From NCBI GenBank assembly GCA_013397695.1, contig VYZI01000148.1:770187-834186 (forward strand): a DNA stretch of 64,000 nt, written 5' to 3'. The notes below the pieces were generated by a model, which was not told where the DNA came from, searched no databases, and was given only the letters and a program-made list of their open reading frames with translations. The DNA comes from Centropus unirufus (taxonomy: Eukaryota; Chordata; Aves; Cuculiformes; Centropidae). The translations under genes and the position numbers were made by a program. The stretch's first letter is position 1; each line of letters starts with the position of its first letter. This document shows positions 14,894 to 28,029 of the stretch, piece after piece.

Positions 14894-15859
14894 GTAAGAG
14901 TGTCCTTCAAGATCTCCTTAATTTCAGAAACATTCTTCATTACCTGATCCAGTAAATGTTTTAATATGTTTTCCTGAAACTTTCACTTTTTCACATCATG
15001 GATGTGGTGTCCTGGTAGCTACATAACAAAATCATGCTAAGAAAAACGGCTACTAGCAAAAATATTTATCATTAGAATAGTATATAGATTTGTTTATAAG
15101 CAAAGATTCATAATATGATACTGGTTTTACTTCAGAAGTTTTGAATTGGAAGAGAGAGTCTGATTTTCCCCTTCCTTTCCCTCCTATAATTAAAGTACTT
15201 GTAAGAAAAGTTATGGTCTGTATAAAAACAATGCCTGAACAAGGGCTGTATTGCAACCTACTCCTACTATTGAAACACTTCTATCAGGCGAGGTTTGTAT
15301 CTCCTAGATGGTGAATAGCTAAGACTATGGGAAACTCCTTTTTATTACTGTTTGAAGACAAAAAAAAAGAGAACCTTGCCAAATCTTTTTATAGGCCTAT
15401 GGCTCAGTTTTATAATAGGATAACACATGCCATACACTTATATCTTGAAACTGCTGTTTTGCATGCAAGTATTGTGGACATTTCTGGCTTAGTCCAGGTT
15501 CTCTTTGTTTTAGATCATATTTAGGCTTTTATCCTCTGTATCATCACCTACTGCTGCTTTTAATATCATCCATTTTCTTGTTACCTTCACTGAGAGCAGC
15601 CTTGTTCATACTTGGTGGATTTTTATCTCGTTTTGAGTTATTTTCCCTAATTGCTTTATATTTTTGACACCACCAATGTCCAAAAATCCTTTTTGGATTT
15701 TTCCAACCTCTCTCGATCCTATAAGAATATTAAGTTTAGTCTTAATTCTGTATGAGCCTCCTTCTGTTTTGCCAAAAAAGCTCTGTTCTGAAACAACTTA
15801 TCTTACCTCTTTTCTGCTCTTAATGTAATAAATTTTACTTTGATGTGTCTGTATTCCAT

Positions 15860-16900
15860 ACTTCCTTTCTTTAGGTCCCCATACACATTCACATTCCGTG
15901 AGACTCTGAGTTGGAGCCTCTCCCACTCTTTGCTCAAGTGGCTACCCATGTGGACATGTGCTAAGACATCCTCGCATGCCCTCCATTCCTCTAGCTAATC
16001 TGGGTGGGCAGGCATACAACCTTTCATCCCGTATTGTCAATATACCTGACTGCGAAGAGATCTTTCGTTTCTAATAATAACACAATTTTACCTTTCTCTA
16101 ATGCTGTCACTCAGATGTTCTGGTCAACTTGGTTCTCCCAATGATGGGCCAAAGTTTGGAAAGCACAGGCTAGACATCTGTTTGTGTCTACCCAATGAGG
16201 ACCTCTGTGAGTGGCTTTGATTTCTGCACTTCATTGAGTACATATATGCCAGCACCTGCTCCATAACCGGAGTGCCGAATGACCATGGTTACATCCATCC
16301 ATGGGCTGGATCTTCAGATTGTTTGCTGCCAGGACTTGCAGGGCTTTGAAGTGTCAGTTCTGAGGCTTTATTTCCAAGGATGTAAAACTCAAGAACAAGT
16401 CTGGGGCCCTGGGAACACTGGCACATGGCTGCATCATTCACAGTAGAGAGCTGCCTTCATCTCTCTTCTACTAGGAACTCTATTGGTCAATAACGTCTTC
16501 CTCATCTCCCGGTTGTTTGCATAGCCTTCTTACTCTACATAGGCCTTTGGCATATCTTACTGTGGCATCAGAAGGCTTGATTTAATTTGTAAGAACCAAG
16601 TAGAAGAGATCTTCCAGATCAAGTTCTAGAGCAATTTAAGCAGGGTGATGGTTCAGTCCTACCTTGAGGTCCTTGATACCTCTTCTGCCCAGTTCAGTGT
16701 CTGGTATCATTCAAATAGGCTAATACAACTTTCTTAAAAAGACTTCAGAAGGTAGGAGGGATCATACTTGGGGTCTTTCAGTGAAAAACAGTTCATGACA
16801 CATTTCATGGTTTAGGAGCTGGGTAGCTCTCAATAGGGTTCATTTCTCCCTGCTGAGAAAGATCTTTATCTGCAGTAAATAAAGCTCTACTGGGGATACT
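15860..16900. repeat. Unidentified repeat-like, CpG-bearing block
   Basis: This stretch stands out from the flanking AT-rich intron by higher GC and repeated CpG dinucleotides, which are scarce elsewhere in the intron. It has no long open frame on either strand. I cannot match it to a named family. A decayed transposon or LTR is one explanation and a conserved non-coding element another. The boundaries are approximate. Confidence 0.3.
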
Positions 16901-17336
16901 TGATTAGGTAGGTAGACATATTGATTTTCAGATGCATGATATTTAAGATGTCTAAGCCTTCTATTGTTTTTTTCTGAAGAATTTTATTGGGCTTAAGGAG
17001 TTTGAGTTAATCAGCAATTCTGTTTAGGTTTCAGTACTTTAATATGTATTTCTGACCACCTGCGGTTTATTCTCAGGTTTATGACTAATTTGGCCAGGTC
17101 TTTTTTTCCCCCTTGCCTGTAGTGTGGCTAGGTATGTGGAGTGCCCAGCTTGAGAAACTCCAATTACTTTCAAGTTCAACTTTCTTCATCTTCTGAGAAC
17201 TTTAAATATGTTTCTTCTTTGACTTGTTCATTTTTATCTAGCCTGAACCACTAAGACTTTTATGATGTTGATCTCTCACTTTACTTGGAATTTGCTGTGG
17301 CAGGAAATAAGGGTTATGCTGCAAAGAAGACATCTG

Positions 17337-17373
17337 TATGTTTGTATATATGTATGTGTGTATATATACACAC
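17337..17373. repeat. TA/TG-rich microsatellite
   Basis: Mixed TGTA/TATA dinucleotide repeat, about 37 bases, ending in a TATATACACAC run; ordinary intronic simple sequence. Confidence 0.8.
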
Positions 17374-17441
17374 CAGTTATTTTTATTGGAAATATTAATT
17401 CCCTGTAAAAATGAACTAATTATCTTCTTTCTTTTTTTCAG

Positions 17442-17465
17442 GATATAGTGTCTCAGAAAAACACA
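17442..17465 (+). CDS. MAP3K15: MAP3K15 exon 3: 24-nt microexon
   Basis: Eight codons, DIVSQKNT, matching DMVTQKNT of human ASK1/ASK3 between the DTDADTA segment and ASSGNYYF. A strong pyrimidine tract and CAG precede it and ACA|gtaagt follows. It is phase 0 at both ends, so skipping would remove eight residues without breaking the frame. It is isolated between introns of about 2.5 and 8 kb. Without homology it would be missed, because it is far too short to be found as an open frame. Confidence 0.92.
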
Positions 17466-19730
17466 GTAAGTATTAAATCTACATTCATTCTAAAACAAAA
17501 AATGAAGATACTGCATTTGAAGCAACTCGTAATAACAGAGCTACCAACCACATATGTGCTTTACATGATTGAAAGAAATCTGCCTTACCTACATACAATT
17601 CAAACTTGTGGAAATCTTGTGGACTTCCTTTCCAAAGTAAAGCTAGATTACAAAAATCACTTTCTTTAGAAGTTCCTTTCTAATTTCTAGAAAAATTCCA
17701 GTAGGTGTATGTTATATATGTAAGTTTATATACCAAAATGTAAATTCAAAGCCTCTACCGCTTTCACCTGCTTGTGCAAACATATACGTGTGTGTGATGC
17801 CTTAATAATGGGTTACTCTTATACCTCAAGCAGTTTTGGCTAATATGTACCCATCCTCTTCCTCACAAATGTAAAGATTTGACTTAAGAATGCACAAGCT
17901 TATCTCCCAAAGTGGAAAATACTCTTACCCTTAATGCAAGTAAATTCAAACAAGTAAGTAAGCCTGAACCAAGGTACAATTTAGTGGTTATTTTAGGCTT
18001 ATTGCAATATGCTGCAATAGCTTAGACGTTTATGTATTTAGTCATACTTCACATCCTTTTGGTGCTTATTTTCATTAAACACCCTACACGGTCATTTGGA
18101 GGACTATTGAATTTGCAATTTTCCATTTATTCCTTTCTATTTCCCCACATTCACCATTTTTATTTCCTTCAGGAAAATAAAGAGCAGGGCTAATAGAGCA
18201 GAAGGTAACAAAATGTTCTTAGAGTTTGTTGATAATTTAAAATAGAACTGGAGGAGATAATGCATTAGTCACAAAAGTTTTATTTTGAGCTGCTGTTTAT
18301 ACTTGGCCACCGCACTGCATGTAGGTTAAAGATAGATCCGGTTGAGCACGTGAGTAAACCCCGGTCATTTTCCTGTCTACCTTGGTGATCTTTAAACTAG
18401 TTTCACCTATGCAGTGTGAAGTGCATTTACTACTCTGTAGCTCTGTGAAGAGGTGCCTCAGAATAAAGCAGGTTTTCCTGTGAATGCTACTACCATCAAC
18501 TAGTGAATGATGAAGATAACACAAGCATGTGTTTTCCCCTCCAGAGCAAGAGGAAGAATTGTTACTGAGCCATTTCGTGGTGATTCCATAAATGGAATAA
18601 AGGCAGAGGACAGTGGTAAATTCAGCCTAATGCAATCAGGTTGTAGCCTGCAATCTTTTCTCTTGGCAGATTCTTTCTCCCACAGAGGGAGGTATTTACT
18701 TTCATGTGGAAGAGAAAAGATGACTGCTTTCTTCAGCAGGATCTGGTATTAGAACTGTAAACACATGTGGCTAGAAAAACAGGCATTCTGAAGCTACGAT
18801 CCTGATGCTTCCTTTAAAAAGGATGGATTACCTAACCCACTTTCCTCCAATGCTTAAACTAAGAGTACAAGTGTGAGGGGAAAAATAATAACTGTAAATA
18901 CCAAGCAGGGATTCTTGACCTTTTTGTATTATTTTAAGTTTTCCATATTCTCTTTCATTAGATAAATGTGCTTCCGTATTGTAATCAGAAATTACAACAG
19001 ATTAGCAAGCTAAGTTGTTATTAGGTTAAAACTTTGTTTTCCTAAATTAGTGCTGACTTCAAATAGGCAAGTGCTTTCCCTTCCTTTCAGCTCCAGTGAG
19101 TTGTGGGAGGCATGCAGTTTGCCCCTGCCCCAACACTGTGCTGCCGCTTCATTGCTTGTTCAGTGTTTGACATCCATATGGGAAGGGCAATGTCTCGTTT
19201 GAAATTAATTGCTAATGAGGGTTGCTGTGCTAGTTAAGTAGGTACAGGATTGGTGTGAATTTCCTGTGTCCAATCAGGTATGTTCCATAACAATTTCAGA
19301 TTAAAGACTGAATTAATACACTGGAACAGTTAATACTCCTGTACAAAGGTTTTGTATTTTCCTTTCTCTTTTCCTGATTGAATAGCTGTGGAATAGCAGA
19401 GAGAGCTTAAATGTGCTCCTCATTAGGGTCTGGATAGGTGTTGGAAAGAGGATAGATGCTTGATCTGCTAAGTGTTCCTCTAACCCAGAGGTAGCCATTG
19501 GAATACGGCTGCTGATCCTAGGAAGAGAAGTTCTCTCTGCACGTTAGAAGCTCTGTGTCTGCACACTTGCACTGTGCATCAGGGAAGGGGGCAACTGCAC
19601 AACATCTTACCAGCAGCACAAGTGAAACTTTCTGTGCTGACTCCTGTAGCTAGGAGCATTCTCTGAGGTTTTCCTGCCCTCACATTTGCAATTTTTCCTG
19701 CAAATCTTAAGTCATACACAAAGGAGCGAA

Positions 19731-19795
19731 AGAATCATAGCATATAATTGGGGTGGACCTGTCTTAAAGATGAATGTCTAGCATGTCCTTTGTGG
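19731..19795 (-). mobile_element. CR1 LINE 3'-end relic
   Basis: The sequence resembles the reverse complement of the CR1 tail: an AATCATAG-type start followed by a degenerate version of the usual GGTTGGAAGGGACC and AAAGATCAT segments. It is short and heavily diverged, so the assignment is tentative. Confidence 0.5.
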
Positions 19796-22226
19796 TGATT
19801 TTCTTATGTATTACAAGTAAGCATTGAAGAAAATAGATATTTTCCTTCTAAGGAAAACTTTAGGTTAATCCAGCCTGAAGGAGGAGGCAAGAGCGAGAAA
19901 ACCAGACATAGAGTTGAAAACAACGTATAGAAAAAATGTCAGCAATTCATTTGGGATTTGTCCTGAATGCAGCTGATCCAACTGTGAAAATTACAGCAGC
20001 AGCATGCTGTGGAGGTGTGAGTCTGAGAGATTTAATAGCTTACTGTCAGAAAATAATGGAAGAGTTGGAGAACTTCCCTCCAGGAATCGAGTTTTGGGGA
20101 TAAGATGACATGACAAATTTGATTCAGCTCTGCTTGACTCCCTCAAACAAGCAATTACAATTCTGTATTGATAATTTATTGCATACTTGGATACAGAAGG
20201 AAAGAATTACAGTTCCCAAGGAAGAATTACCCTGGTCTGAAATTCAAGGTCAAGATTTGGTGTCCCATCAGTTAAGCTTCCTTCAGCAGAGCTCCTCTGA
20301 GCTTTGAGGATCTGCTAATTTTATTTAGGGAGTATAAACATCTTCCTAGAAATAGCTTCTTAGCTTCTGTCAAAATTGTAAATTAAAAAATTATAAAATT
20401 ACAAAAATAAATTGCAAACATGCAGTCTTGCAGAATAGTTAATTTCCTGTGACATGACGGAAGAATCAAGGCTTGAGAGCATAGTGGATGCTACTGGACT
20501 GTAATGTACAAGAAGATAAAAATATCAGTGGAAACTGAGCTTGTGCTTTGGAATTTCTTTAGATATCAAATAAGCATTGGTTTACTAGACAAACCAAATT
20601 TCAAGGATTTTAAAATCAAAGAATGCTTAAAAAATAATCTTCCCCTAAACCAACATAATAGACAAAATCCATGAAAAAATTGTTCTATTTTGAAGCAACA
20701 TCTTGTTGAATTATTCTTATTTTTTTTAATAGGGAAATTTCCTCTTCCTCTACAGATTTTAAGGAATGATGCATAAAAAAAAGTCCAGGATGAAGTGAAC
20801 AGAAGGGCATGAGGGCCTTTTTAAGAATTGCTGGATTCAGGAAGCAAAATGTACAGTCCTTCTGGCAATAGTTCTAGCAATGTTTGCACATAATTTGAGA
20901 TACATACTGTGATCCGTTCTATTTGTTTGAATGTGGCACTGAGAATACAAGCTAGAACTCCCCACTCTTGGAGAATTATTATGGCAAATACAGAGTACAA
21001 AGAGAAAGACTTAATAGTCAGTTTTTCTTCAGTTGATGGTATGCCTGAAGAAATTTGAATAACCCTGTTACTTGCTTTCAGGGAAGGTATTTAAAGGAAA
21101 GTTAAGCTGGCTATTAAGCAAAAAGGTTTGTTACAGTACACTTGGCCTGCGGGCCTGGTGAAGTATTTTCTGTTTTGTTTGTTTTTTGTTTTTTTTATTA
21201 AATCCTCTAGCAGCTCTTATAGTAAGCAGAGAATAATGTCTGGGCTGGGGAGGAGTCATTAGCAAAAATCCTCCTTGATCTGAAGGGAACAGGAATGTAA
21301 TTTATCCTGGCTACAGGGAATTTTTATTGTAATTGGCAGAAAGTCTCTTCAGAGTTTTGGTTGCTGTATAAATTAGGCTATATCTACTGTTTCAAGGCAA
21401 TGAACATTTAAGAAAACTGTATAGCAAGACTTTGGCACTTGGACTCATATTCTCCAATTTCATAGCCCCAATGGACTGAATTAAAAGCCAAGACTCAAAA
21501 GTATGATTATGTTATTTTAATTTAATAATCTGTAGAAATGGTATTGCAGAGTAGCTTTATAATTTTTATTTTCTGTTTGTTATTACAATGTATAAAAGAT
21601 TGTATGCTACAGTAATTTAATTATTTAATTATGTATTTCTCAAAAAGCTTGAGGCAGCAGAATTATTAAAGGCATTTGCAAATGGGCATAGAATGAGAGA
21701 GGAGTAGGAATGCCTTCAATACATACAAACATTTTTCCTTTTTGGGGCAAATAGTACAAAAGCAGTGGGTAACCCCATAAATATTACTCCTTATATTTCT
21801 ACTAATGAACCATGCCACTGCTACTATATACATATAATGAAAATGAAGGATTCTAATCTTTATAAATAAAGTTAGTTTTAGTGGAAAAGTTACTATCTCA
21901 AGAGATGAGTATTTTTTATGGTTGCATTATAGATACTTGATCAAGTAATGATTCTGATAGATATATAAAAGTAAGGTTTGAAAGAATGTTAACAATCACT
22001 GAAGGAGATATAGACAAATAAATCACATAGAAATCTTACATTCTAGGGGCTGAAGTATTGCACTGTTTTCTTGGCCTTGTAAATATGGACTTGTTACAAA
22101 CATTTATATTCATTTTCCACTGTTCCTTTCTTTAATAATTTTTCTATTCATGTGTCACGTCTGTCTTTTTGATGCTGTTCTTTGGTGGTGTTTTCCTCTT
22201 TGTTGTTTTATTTCAATTTGGAGTAG

Positions 22227-22298
22227 GTTGCCAACCACAAAGCTTTTCTTCGGGTTCAAGTACCTCCTGAATACCACAGTGGTAATCTGATAGGCAAA
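22227..22298 (+). CDS. MAP3K15: Candidate cassette exon (24 codons) within intron 3
   Basis: Seventy-two bases lie between a pyrimidine-rich tract ending in TAG and an AAA|gtatgt donor. In phase 0, which is what exon 3 leaves and exon 4 needs, they read open for 24 codons, starting VANHKAF, with RVQVPPEYH in the middle, and ending NLIGK. Inclusion would insert 24 residues between QKNT and ASSGN in the thioredoxin-binding domain. I know of no such insert in human ASK1, ASK2 or ASK3. Splice-site quality, length divisible by three and matching phase support it. An open frame of this size can also arise by chance, so it remains a candidate. Confidence 0.45.
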
Positions 22299-25200
22299 GT
22301 ATGTATCAATTTAAATCTGCTTTCTGTTTAATAAACATGCCATGCTATTACTGTGTTTGTGCGCATTTTTGTATAAGGCTGTTTTAAGAATAGTGCAAGT
22401 CACATCCCAAACATTTAGAATGCTTGACTTGTGATAATCTGTCTTCCCGGACTTCACATAAATATATTGTATACTTTCAATTTGAGAAGAGGAGGTATTC
22501 TTACAAAGTTTGTAATATTTTAGTCACCTGTCTTGCAAGATGGATAGGAATAGGATGTCACAGAAAAGTACTGTGAGAGTCTTAATTGTTAAAAAAAAAA
22601 CAACAGTGGATTAAAGCCCCTGAACACTCAAAATTTTGTGACTACTTTGAGTGAATGCAGTTATTTTCTGTTATCCTATATGATTTTCTTCTAACTGCTT
22701 TGTAAAGTAGGGTGAGCAATCCTAATAGTCTTGATGCTTGACTAAGTGGTAAAATTAACTGCATGGCTCAAGAAAATTAACTGTGCTATTAGATGTGCAG
22801 GCATAATTTCCTCTCTAAAAATGGACAGATTTGACTCAACATTACATATTTGGGAAAAAAAGGGCTTTTTAATTCTAGTGTAGCATCTTTGCCACAAAGT
22901 GGCAGTTGCACTGGAAGAATGTAGCAATCCAATTAAAAAACCTGTTTACATTATTAAGGTCAAAAGATTACTTTTAACAATGTTAGCAAAATGTTTAGAG
23001 GAGTATTTCAAGATAAAAAGCACTCTGCATTCAGCGTGGTTTGTCTAGAGCCTACAAATGGCCTATGGGGGCCTAACTCAGGTCTTCAGCAAAAGCATGG
23101 CTCTGTGCTTACTTAACTGTTTTCCCTTGAAGAACAGGTCCCTCTCTCAACTTACTTGCAGTTATTTCCTGTTTGGTTTTGGTTTGGTTTTTTTTTTTTA
23201 AGTCCCTAATCTTTTGGTTCTTTTTGTGTTAGATTTTAAAGTATTGTGATTGAATACCAAAGTTTAGTAGCTGGCATCTTGAGCGTACATTGTCTGTGGG
23301 AGGATGAGCTAGTGAGAGCTTTTCTTTTTTCAGCCTGCTTGTTTTTCTGTAGTGTTTAACTTAAACATTTCTCAAAACAAGAAAATAAAAGTAGCTTAAC
23401 TGCTAATCCTGAGATAAACCAACTCATATAAAAAGCCTTTGTAAATTATTAATTTACAATTCTGTTACAATAGGTCATATTTTATAGGTTATACATATCT
23501 GCAGCTAGAATTGCTCTATATGTTACTTCAGACATACCTGTGCCATTTATTAATTGTCTTAAAAAGCAATAATTAGCGTAAGACAGAACAGTAATTTCCA
23601 CAGTGATTAGCTATTGGTGTCAGAGACCAGCATCCTGAGCAGACAATCTGAAGAAGCAAGGGTGATGTAGTCAGCCGTCTCTATGCCTTGATAGAGTAAG
23701 ACAAGGAGATGGACAGAAGAGATTTTTTGTTTATGCAATGAAAGTAAAAAAGACAATCCTAGGATGGCCACACGCTCTGTATGAAGGGGCTTTATCATAT
23801 ATGAATGCTGGGTAGCAGAAGCTAGAATATTGGAGCTGTTTTCAGACAAAGTGACATGCTCAAATACGTGTAGGGTTCCTGACTTCTGCACACAAAAATG
23901 TGTCTGTCATGGATAGAAATGTGGTTTTTAATTGCATAGATTTCACTATCTGAAATGAGGTGAGAAATAGAAGTCAAATAGATGAGATGTTGGCTGAGTA
24001 GGATTAATACAGTGTTTCATTTGTGTCATTTAATAATTTTCAGAAAATTGCTTTGCTTTTTCAGTAGATAACTGCAGCTCTCTGTGTCACAAGGTACATC
24101 ATACTTTCAAATTTGATTTTTTTCTTTTTTTCATTGCAGGAAGAGGTAATTCAGTGTTTTAGTTTTATGAATAGAGTTTATACACAAGCAGCTTTTGTGA
24201 TGCGCTGAACTCAGTGACTGGATTATTCTAACACACTGGTGGTTTGGGTTGCAATTTTTCCTGACTTTTTTGAGTATGAAGTAAAGATAACATTGCAACA
24301 GATAATTGTTTTGTTAAAACAGAGATACTGTACTGAGAGTTTACAAAGAAGTAATGTTGCTTGATCTTTACCTGTTAGAAAGAATTTTAAATTCTAAATC
24401 CTTACTGAATCAGATTAGTGACAGGATGTACTCTACAGCGTTTTTTTCATCTTTATTTTTAGCAGCTTCATAGCCTACATTGTTGCTTCCTGTGGCACCT
24501 TCATATCCATCATGCCCATCTTTCCATCATGCCAGCATTTGCCCATTGCTCATGGGAACTTTAGATGGCTATGACTTTACTACAGGCTTAGATGATCTGA
24601 AAAAATGAAAAGTATGGTTTTGCTATACATTTGATGCCTCGATATCCCAAAGCATTTAAAGGTTATTAAGTGGTAGTTGATTTTGTTAGATTTGTTGTTT
24701 GGATCCATGCTTCAGTGCTCCTATCTAGATACCCTGAAATGAAAGTTTACTTTTCTTTCAAGCAGCAGATAATTGTCATAGCTCAAAATGGGATTTCGGT
24801 GCTTATTATAGCTGTGGAAAACGTCATAGCTGTTTGGTTTTTGGGGTCCTACTCAGGAGCTGAAGACTCCGAACTTGCCAGTTTTGGGCTCTGAAAAGCA
24901 TTTCCAGCACCTGATCCCTTTTACACTTTTTTTTTTTTTTTGGTGGCATATTAAGGGTTTCTGGGTTTTACTTCTAGAATTTTGTCTAATGCACATCACG
25001 AAACATTTCAGAGTTTTGTTGATTGGCTGGCCTAGTGTTTGATGGCAGCATGCAGCAGTTTTATGGGCTCCTCTGGATTAAACATCTCCATAAAAATCCT
25101 TCCAATGCTTGGGTTTATTTCTCTCTCTTTGTGGGGAGCTATGCATCATATCCTTTCTAGCACAGAGTGAGCCTTGAGGATGCAGCTGCATCGCTGACCT

Positions 25201-25515
25201 CAAAAATTTTAGAGCAGTTTAGCTTGTAGCTGTCAGACCCTATTATGGTCTATGTATCACATAAAAAAATGAACACTTTTGTTGTATTATCTGTTAATAA
25301 TCTGAACCCTTTTTCATCAACCTTGATAATATTTGTAACTCTTCCACAGAAAATTCCTTTAATTTAATGCTTGCAAATCTTGTGTTAAATAGTGCACTAA
25401 AGCTTCATAGTACACAAACTCTAGACATTTTTTTCTGACAATAAAGGATTCTATGTATGCAGAAGCATGTTTCCACTTTCATTTGTTTTCTAAATTGTGT
25501 CTGCTTTTCTTTCAG

Positions 25516-25709
25516 GCTTCCAGTGGCAATTACTATTTTATTCCATACATCATCACACCTTGTGCTGACTACTTTTGCTGTGAAAGCGATGCTCAACGAA
25601 GAGCTTCTGAGTACATGCAGCCCAGCTGGGACAACATCCTGGGGCCACTTTGTGTCCCACTGGTGGACAAGTTTATCAGCCTTCTCAAAGACGTTCATGT
25701 TACATCGTG
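25516..25709 (+). CDS. MAP3K15: MAP3K15 exon 4: thioredoxin-binding domain, C-terminal part
   Basis: Encodes ASSGNYYFIPYI, TPCADYFCCESDAQRRA, EYMQPSWDNILGPLC and FISLLKDVHVTS, nearly identical to mammalian ASK1/ASK3. The CADYFCCES segment carries the family's clustered cysteines, close to the cysteine region implicated in redox control of ASK1. It starts in phase 0 after TTTCAG. It ends with TG of a split Cys codon at a TG|gtaatt donor; the next exon supplies T. Confidence 0.96.
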
Positions 25710-28029
25710 GTAATTTTGCGACACGTATACCTCCAGAACCTTTCACAGTTTCATTTTATTTTATGAAAAAAAGATGCAGAACCTCTACTAGCATTGTTTT
25801 TTTTTCCTTATTTTTAGCTGCACTTAATATAGCGTTAAAAGAATCTAGTAACTTTAGTGCTTTCTGTATAAATGTCCTGCAGCTGTTGTGGTTAACTACT
25901 GATGTTATGCTAGAAATTGATTTATGGTTACTTTCTGAAATATCAGTAAGCAAAGATGATCCATGCATAAGGTAAAGTGCTTAAGTATAAATTACAGTGC
26001 ATGAGGTTGTAATAGGAGATAAGATCACAGCCTCTTCATAGAACTCAAAGCCAAAGAACATCCTTTTCTGTCACCAAAGAAGTGTATATATATGGCAGCC
26101 AAATGTGACTTCCATGGTTCAGTTTTTGCTATCCATACTAGACTTTTGATGTCACCCAATAAACATGACTGTTCAGCCACTCAGCAAAGAACTGTTAAAG
26201 TTCTGAGTATTGGGGCTAGAGAGGAAAGTCTCCCTTTCTCGACTGCTTACCCTGTGCTCAGTAGTTCATATCATTTTGATTGTATTCCTGGAAAACACTG
26301 TGAGCGACTGTGCTAGGTTTTCTTTTTATTGCAGTGTTCAATGCACGAGGTAGCATGGAGGACTCTGATTTTTTTTTTCTCTTTTCCTATTGTCATCCTA
26401 TCTGAGTGAAAGCTCCACCTAAAAAAACCTCCCTTTTTTTGCTTGCTCTCACTCTTAGGATCTCATAGATGACCCTGCCCACACACAACTCGTCCCTCAC
26501 AGCTCTATCCATGGCAGGTGTGCTATTCTCTGCTACCTTGCTGGGCAGTCCCTGGGATACTTCTGCCTCCTGCTTCTCCAAAGCAGTGCTAGTGGGAAGG
26601 CTTCATTCAGGCAACACAGACTCACTTTGAGGAAAGGGACAAGTGGGGCAGGAACTTGTTAAAGTTGGTCAGCGTATAGGAAATCTGTGCTCAGCAGTGC
26701 AGACTCATAAATATGTAGCGTGGTGGTCCCTGTAGTAGGAGATTTTGGTACCACTTATTATTTGTGTCATTGTCAAGTGGTGCTCTGGGCTTTGGTTTGA
26801 TAACTGCATTGCGAAGTTTGACAGTAAAGCAATTTTTCTCTCATTTTCAGGCTAATGTGCCTGAAAGAGGCTTTTGTGTTAGACAGAATTAGACATTGTT
26901 GTGGTAGATCCTTGTGAAGAGAAATATGTAGCTATGTGTTCTCTTGTTCATGCCAGAAGCTTGACTGTTTGAAGAGGTTGTGTTGCATCATTCTTGAAAG
27001 TGAGACTCCCATTCTGAAGTCACATCCCCCTTTTATTTACTTAGCACAAGAAGCACTAATTATCGTTAGCCTGGTGAAAGGCAATGCTTGATAGAAACCT
27101 GAGATTGGAAATCCATGGTGAATTAGGCCTAGCCTCCACTAAGAGCAAAAGACATATTAAAGCTTTCCTATAGCGCTTACTGTAACCTCGCTGCTTTGCA
27201 TTATAAACATATTTTATGTGTAAGATAAAGTGGATAGAGAACTTGCTTTTCTTTGCTCTGTATAGGGCATATACTAAGCAAAGGTGAATGCTTTGCAATA
27301 CACATTTGTAAACAAGAAAGGCCTTGTATGCACTTGAGTATCCGTCAGGTGACATCTGCTAACTTCCAAACTACTCCAGACTCCCTCAGCTGCTCCGGAT
27401 AAAGTTACTTCTAAGTAACCTGTTCAGGTCATTTATAACTGCCATACTGATAATGTGTATATTCTGAAAAAGCTCTGGTGCTACTTCGTAGGCTGATATC
27501 AGTGTAAATAAGATGCACTTACCAGGGGCTTTTACATAGATCCTACTTACATGATGTATCGTGTTCATCAAACAGGCTGCAGCTAAAGCAGCATTTGGTG
27601 ACTTGTTTTTCAGTTCCTTTGTTTGAAAGCCACTTTCCTCCGTTCACGATAAAATTATGTACCTCTTCTTTATATCACACTGGTCTTTCCTGTCTGCCTC
27701 ACTTTATTATCCCAATTATTGCCTTCTTTAGGATACAGATACAATGTGCCACATATACCACAGTTAGGAATAGGACAAAGAAATGCCCCAGTTTTACTGT
27801 GTTGATAAAATTATCTCACAATCCTGGTAATAAGCATATTGATATATAGCCCCACAGCCTGAGGTGGAGCAAGGTGGAATATTTGTGAATTAATGAAAAA
27901 TGTGGAAACATTTCTCACTCTCAGGAAATGGTACCTTTATTAGAAATTACACTTTTATTAGAAATATAGCTGATTCATAAGAAATGTCTAACAATTTTCT
28001 TTCCTTATGTCTATCTTTTATTTCTTTAG
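25710..28029 (+). other. MAP3K15: Intron 4
   Basis: About 2.3 kb, AT-rich, with no repeat family recognised and no supported exon. A good acceptor-like tract ends at 26850, but the in-frame reading behind it stops after about 20 codons and looks unremarkable. The true acceptor is TTTAG at 28029. Confidence 0.8.

Larger units (their letters stand above)
14894..17441 (+). other. MAP3K15: Intron 2
   Basis: About 2.5 kb. It holds a block at about 15.86-16.9 kb with more CpG and higher GC than its surroundings (listed separately) and a TA/TG simple repeat at 17337-17373. No further exon is apparent. The acceptor region is a long C/T tract ending in CAG at 17441. Confidence 0.85.
17466..25515 (+). 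other. MAP3K15: Intron 3 (8 kb)
   Basis: The largest complete intron in the window. It contains a degenerate antisense CR1 3' end near 19.73 kb, a candidate 72-nt cassette exon at 22227-22298, and a sequence at 24140-24145 that resembles a 6-nt microexon. The rest is AT-rich with poly-T runs and no recognisable gene. Confidence 0.85.

Noticed and set aside
26851..26920. Acceptor-like TTTTCAG in intron 4 with an in-frame continuation from exon 4
   Set aside because: It reaches a stop after about 20 codons, and the peptide has no distinctive character and no clear advantage over chance.
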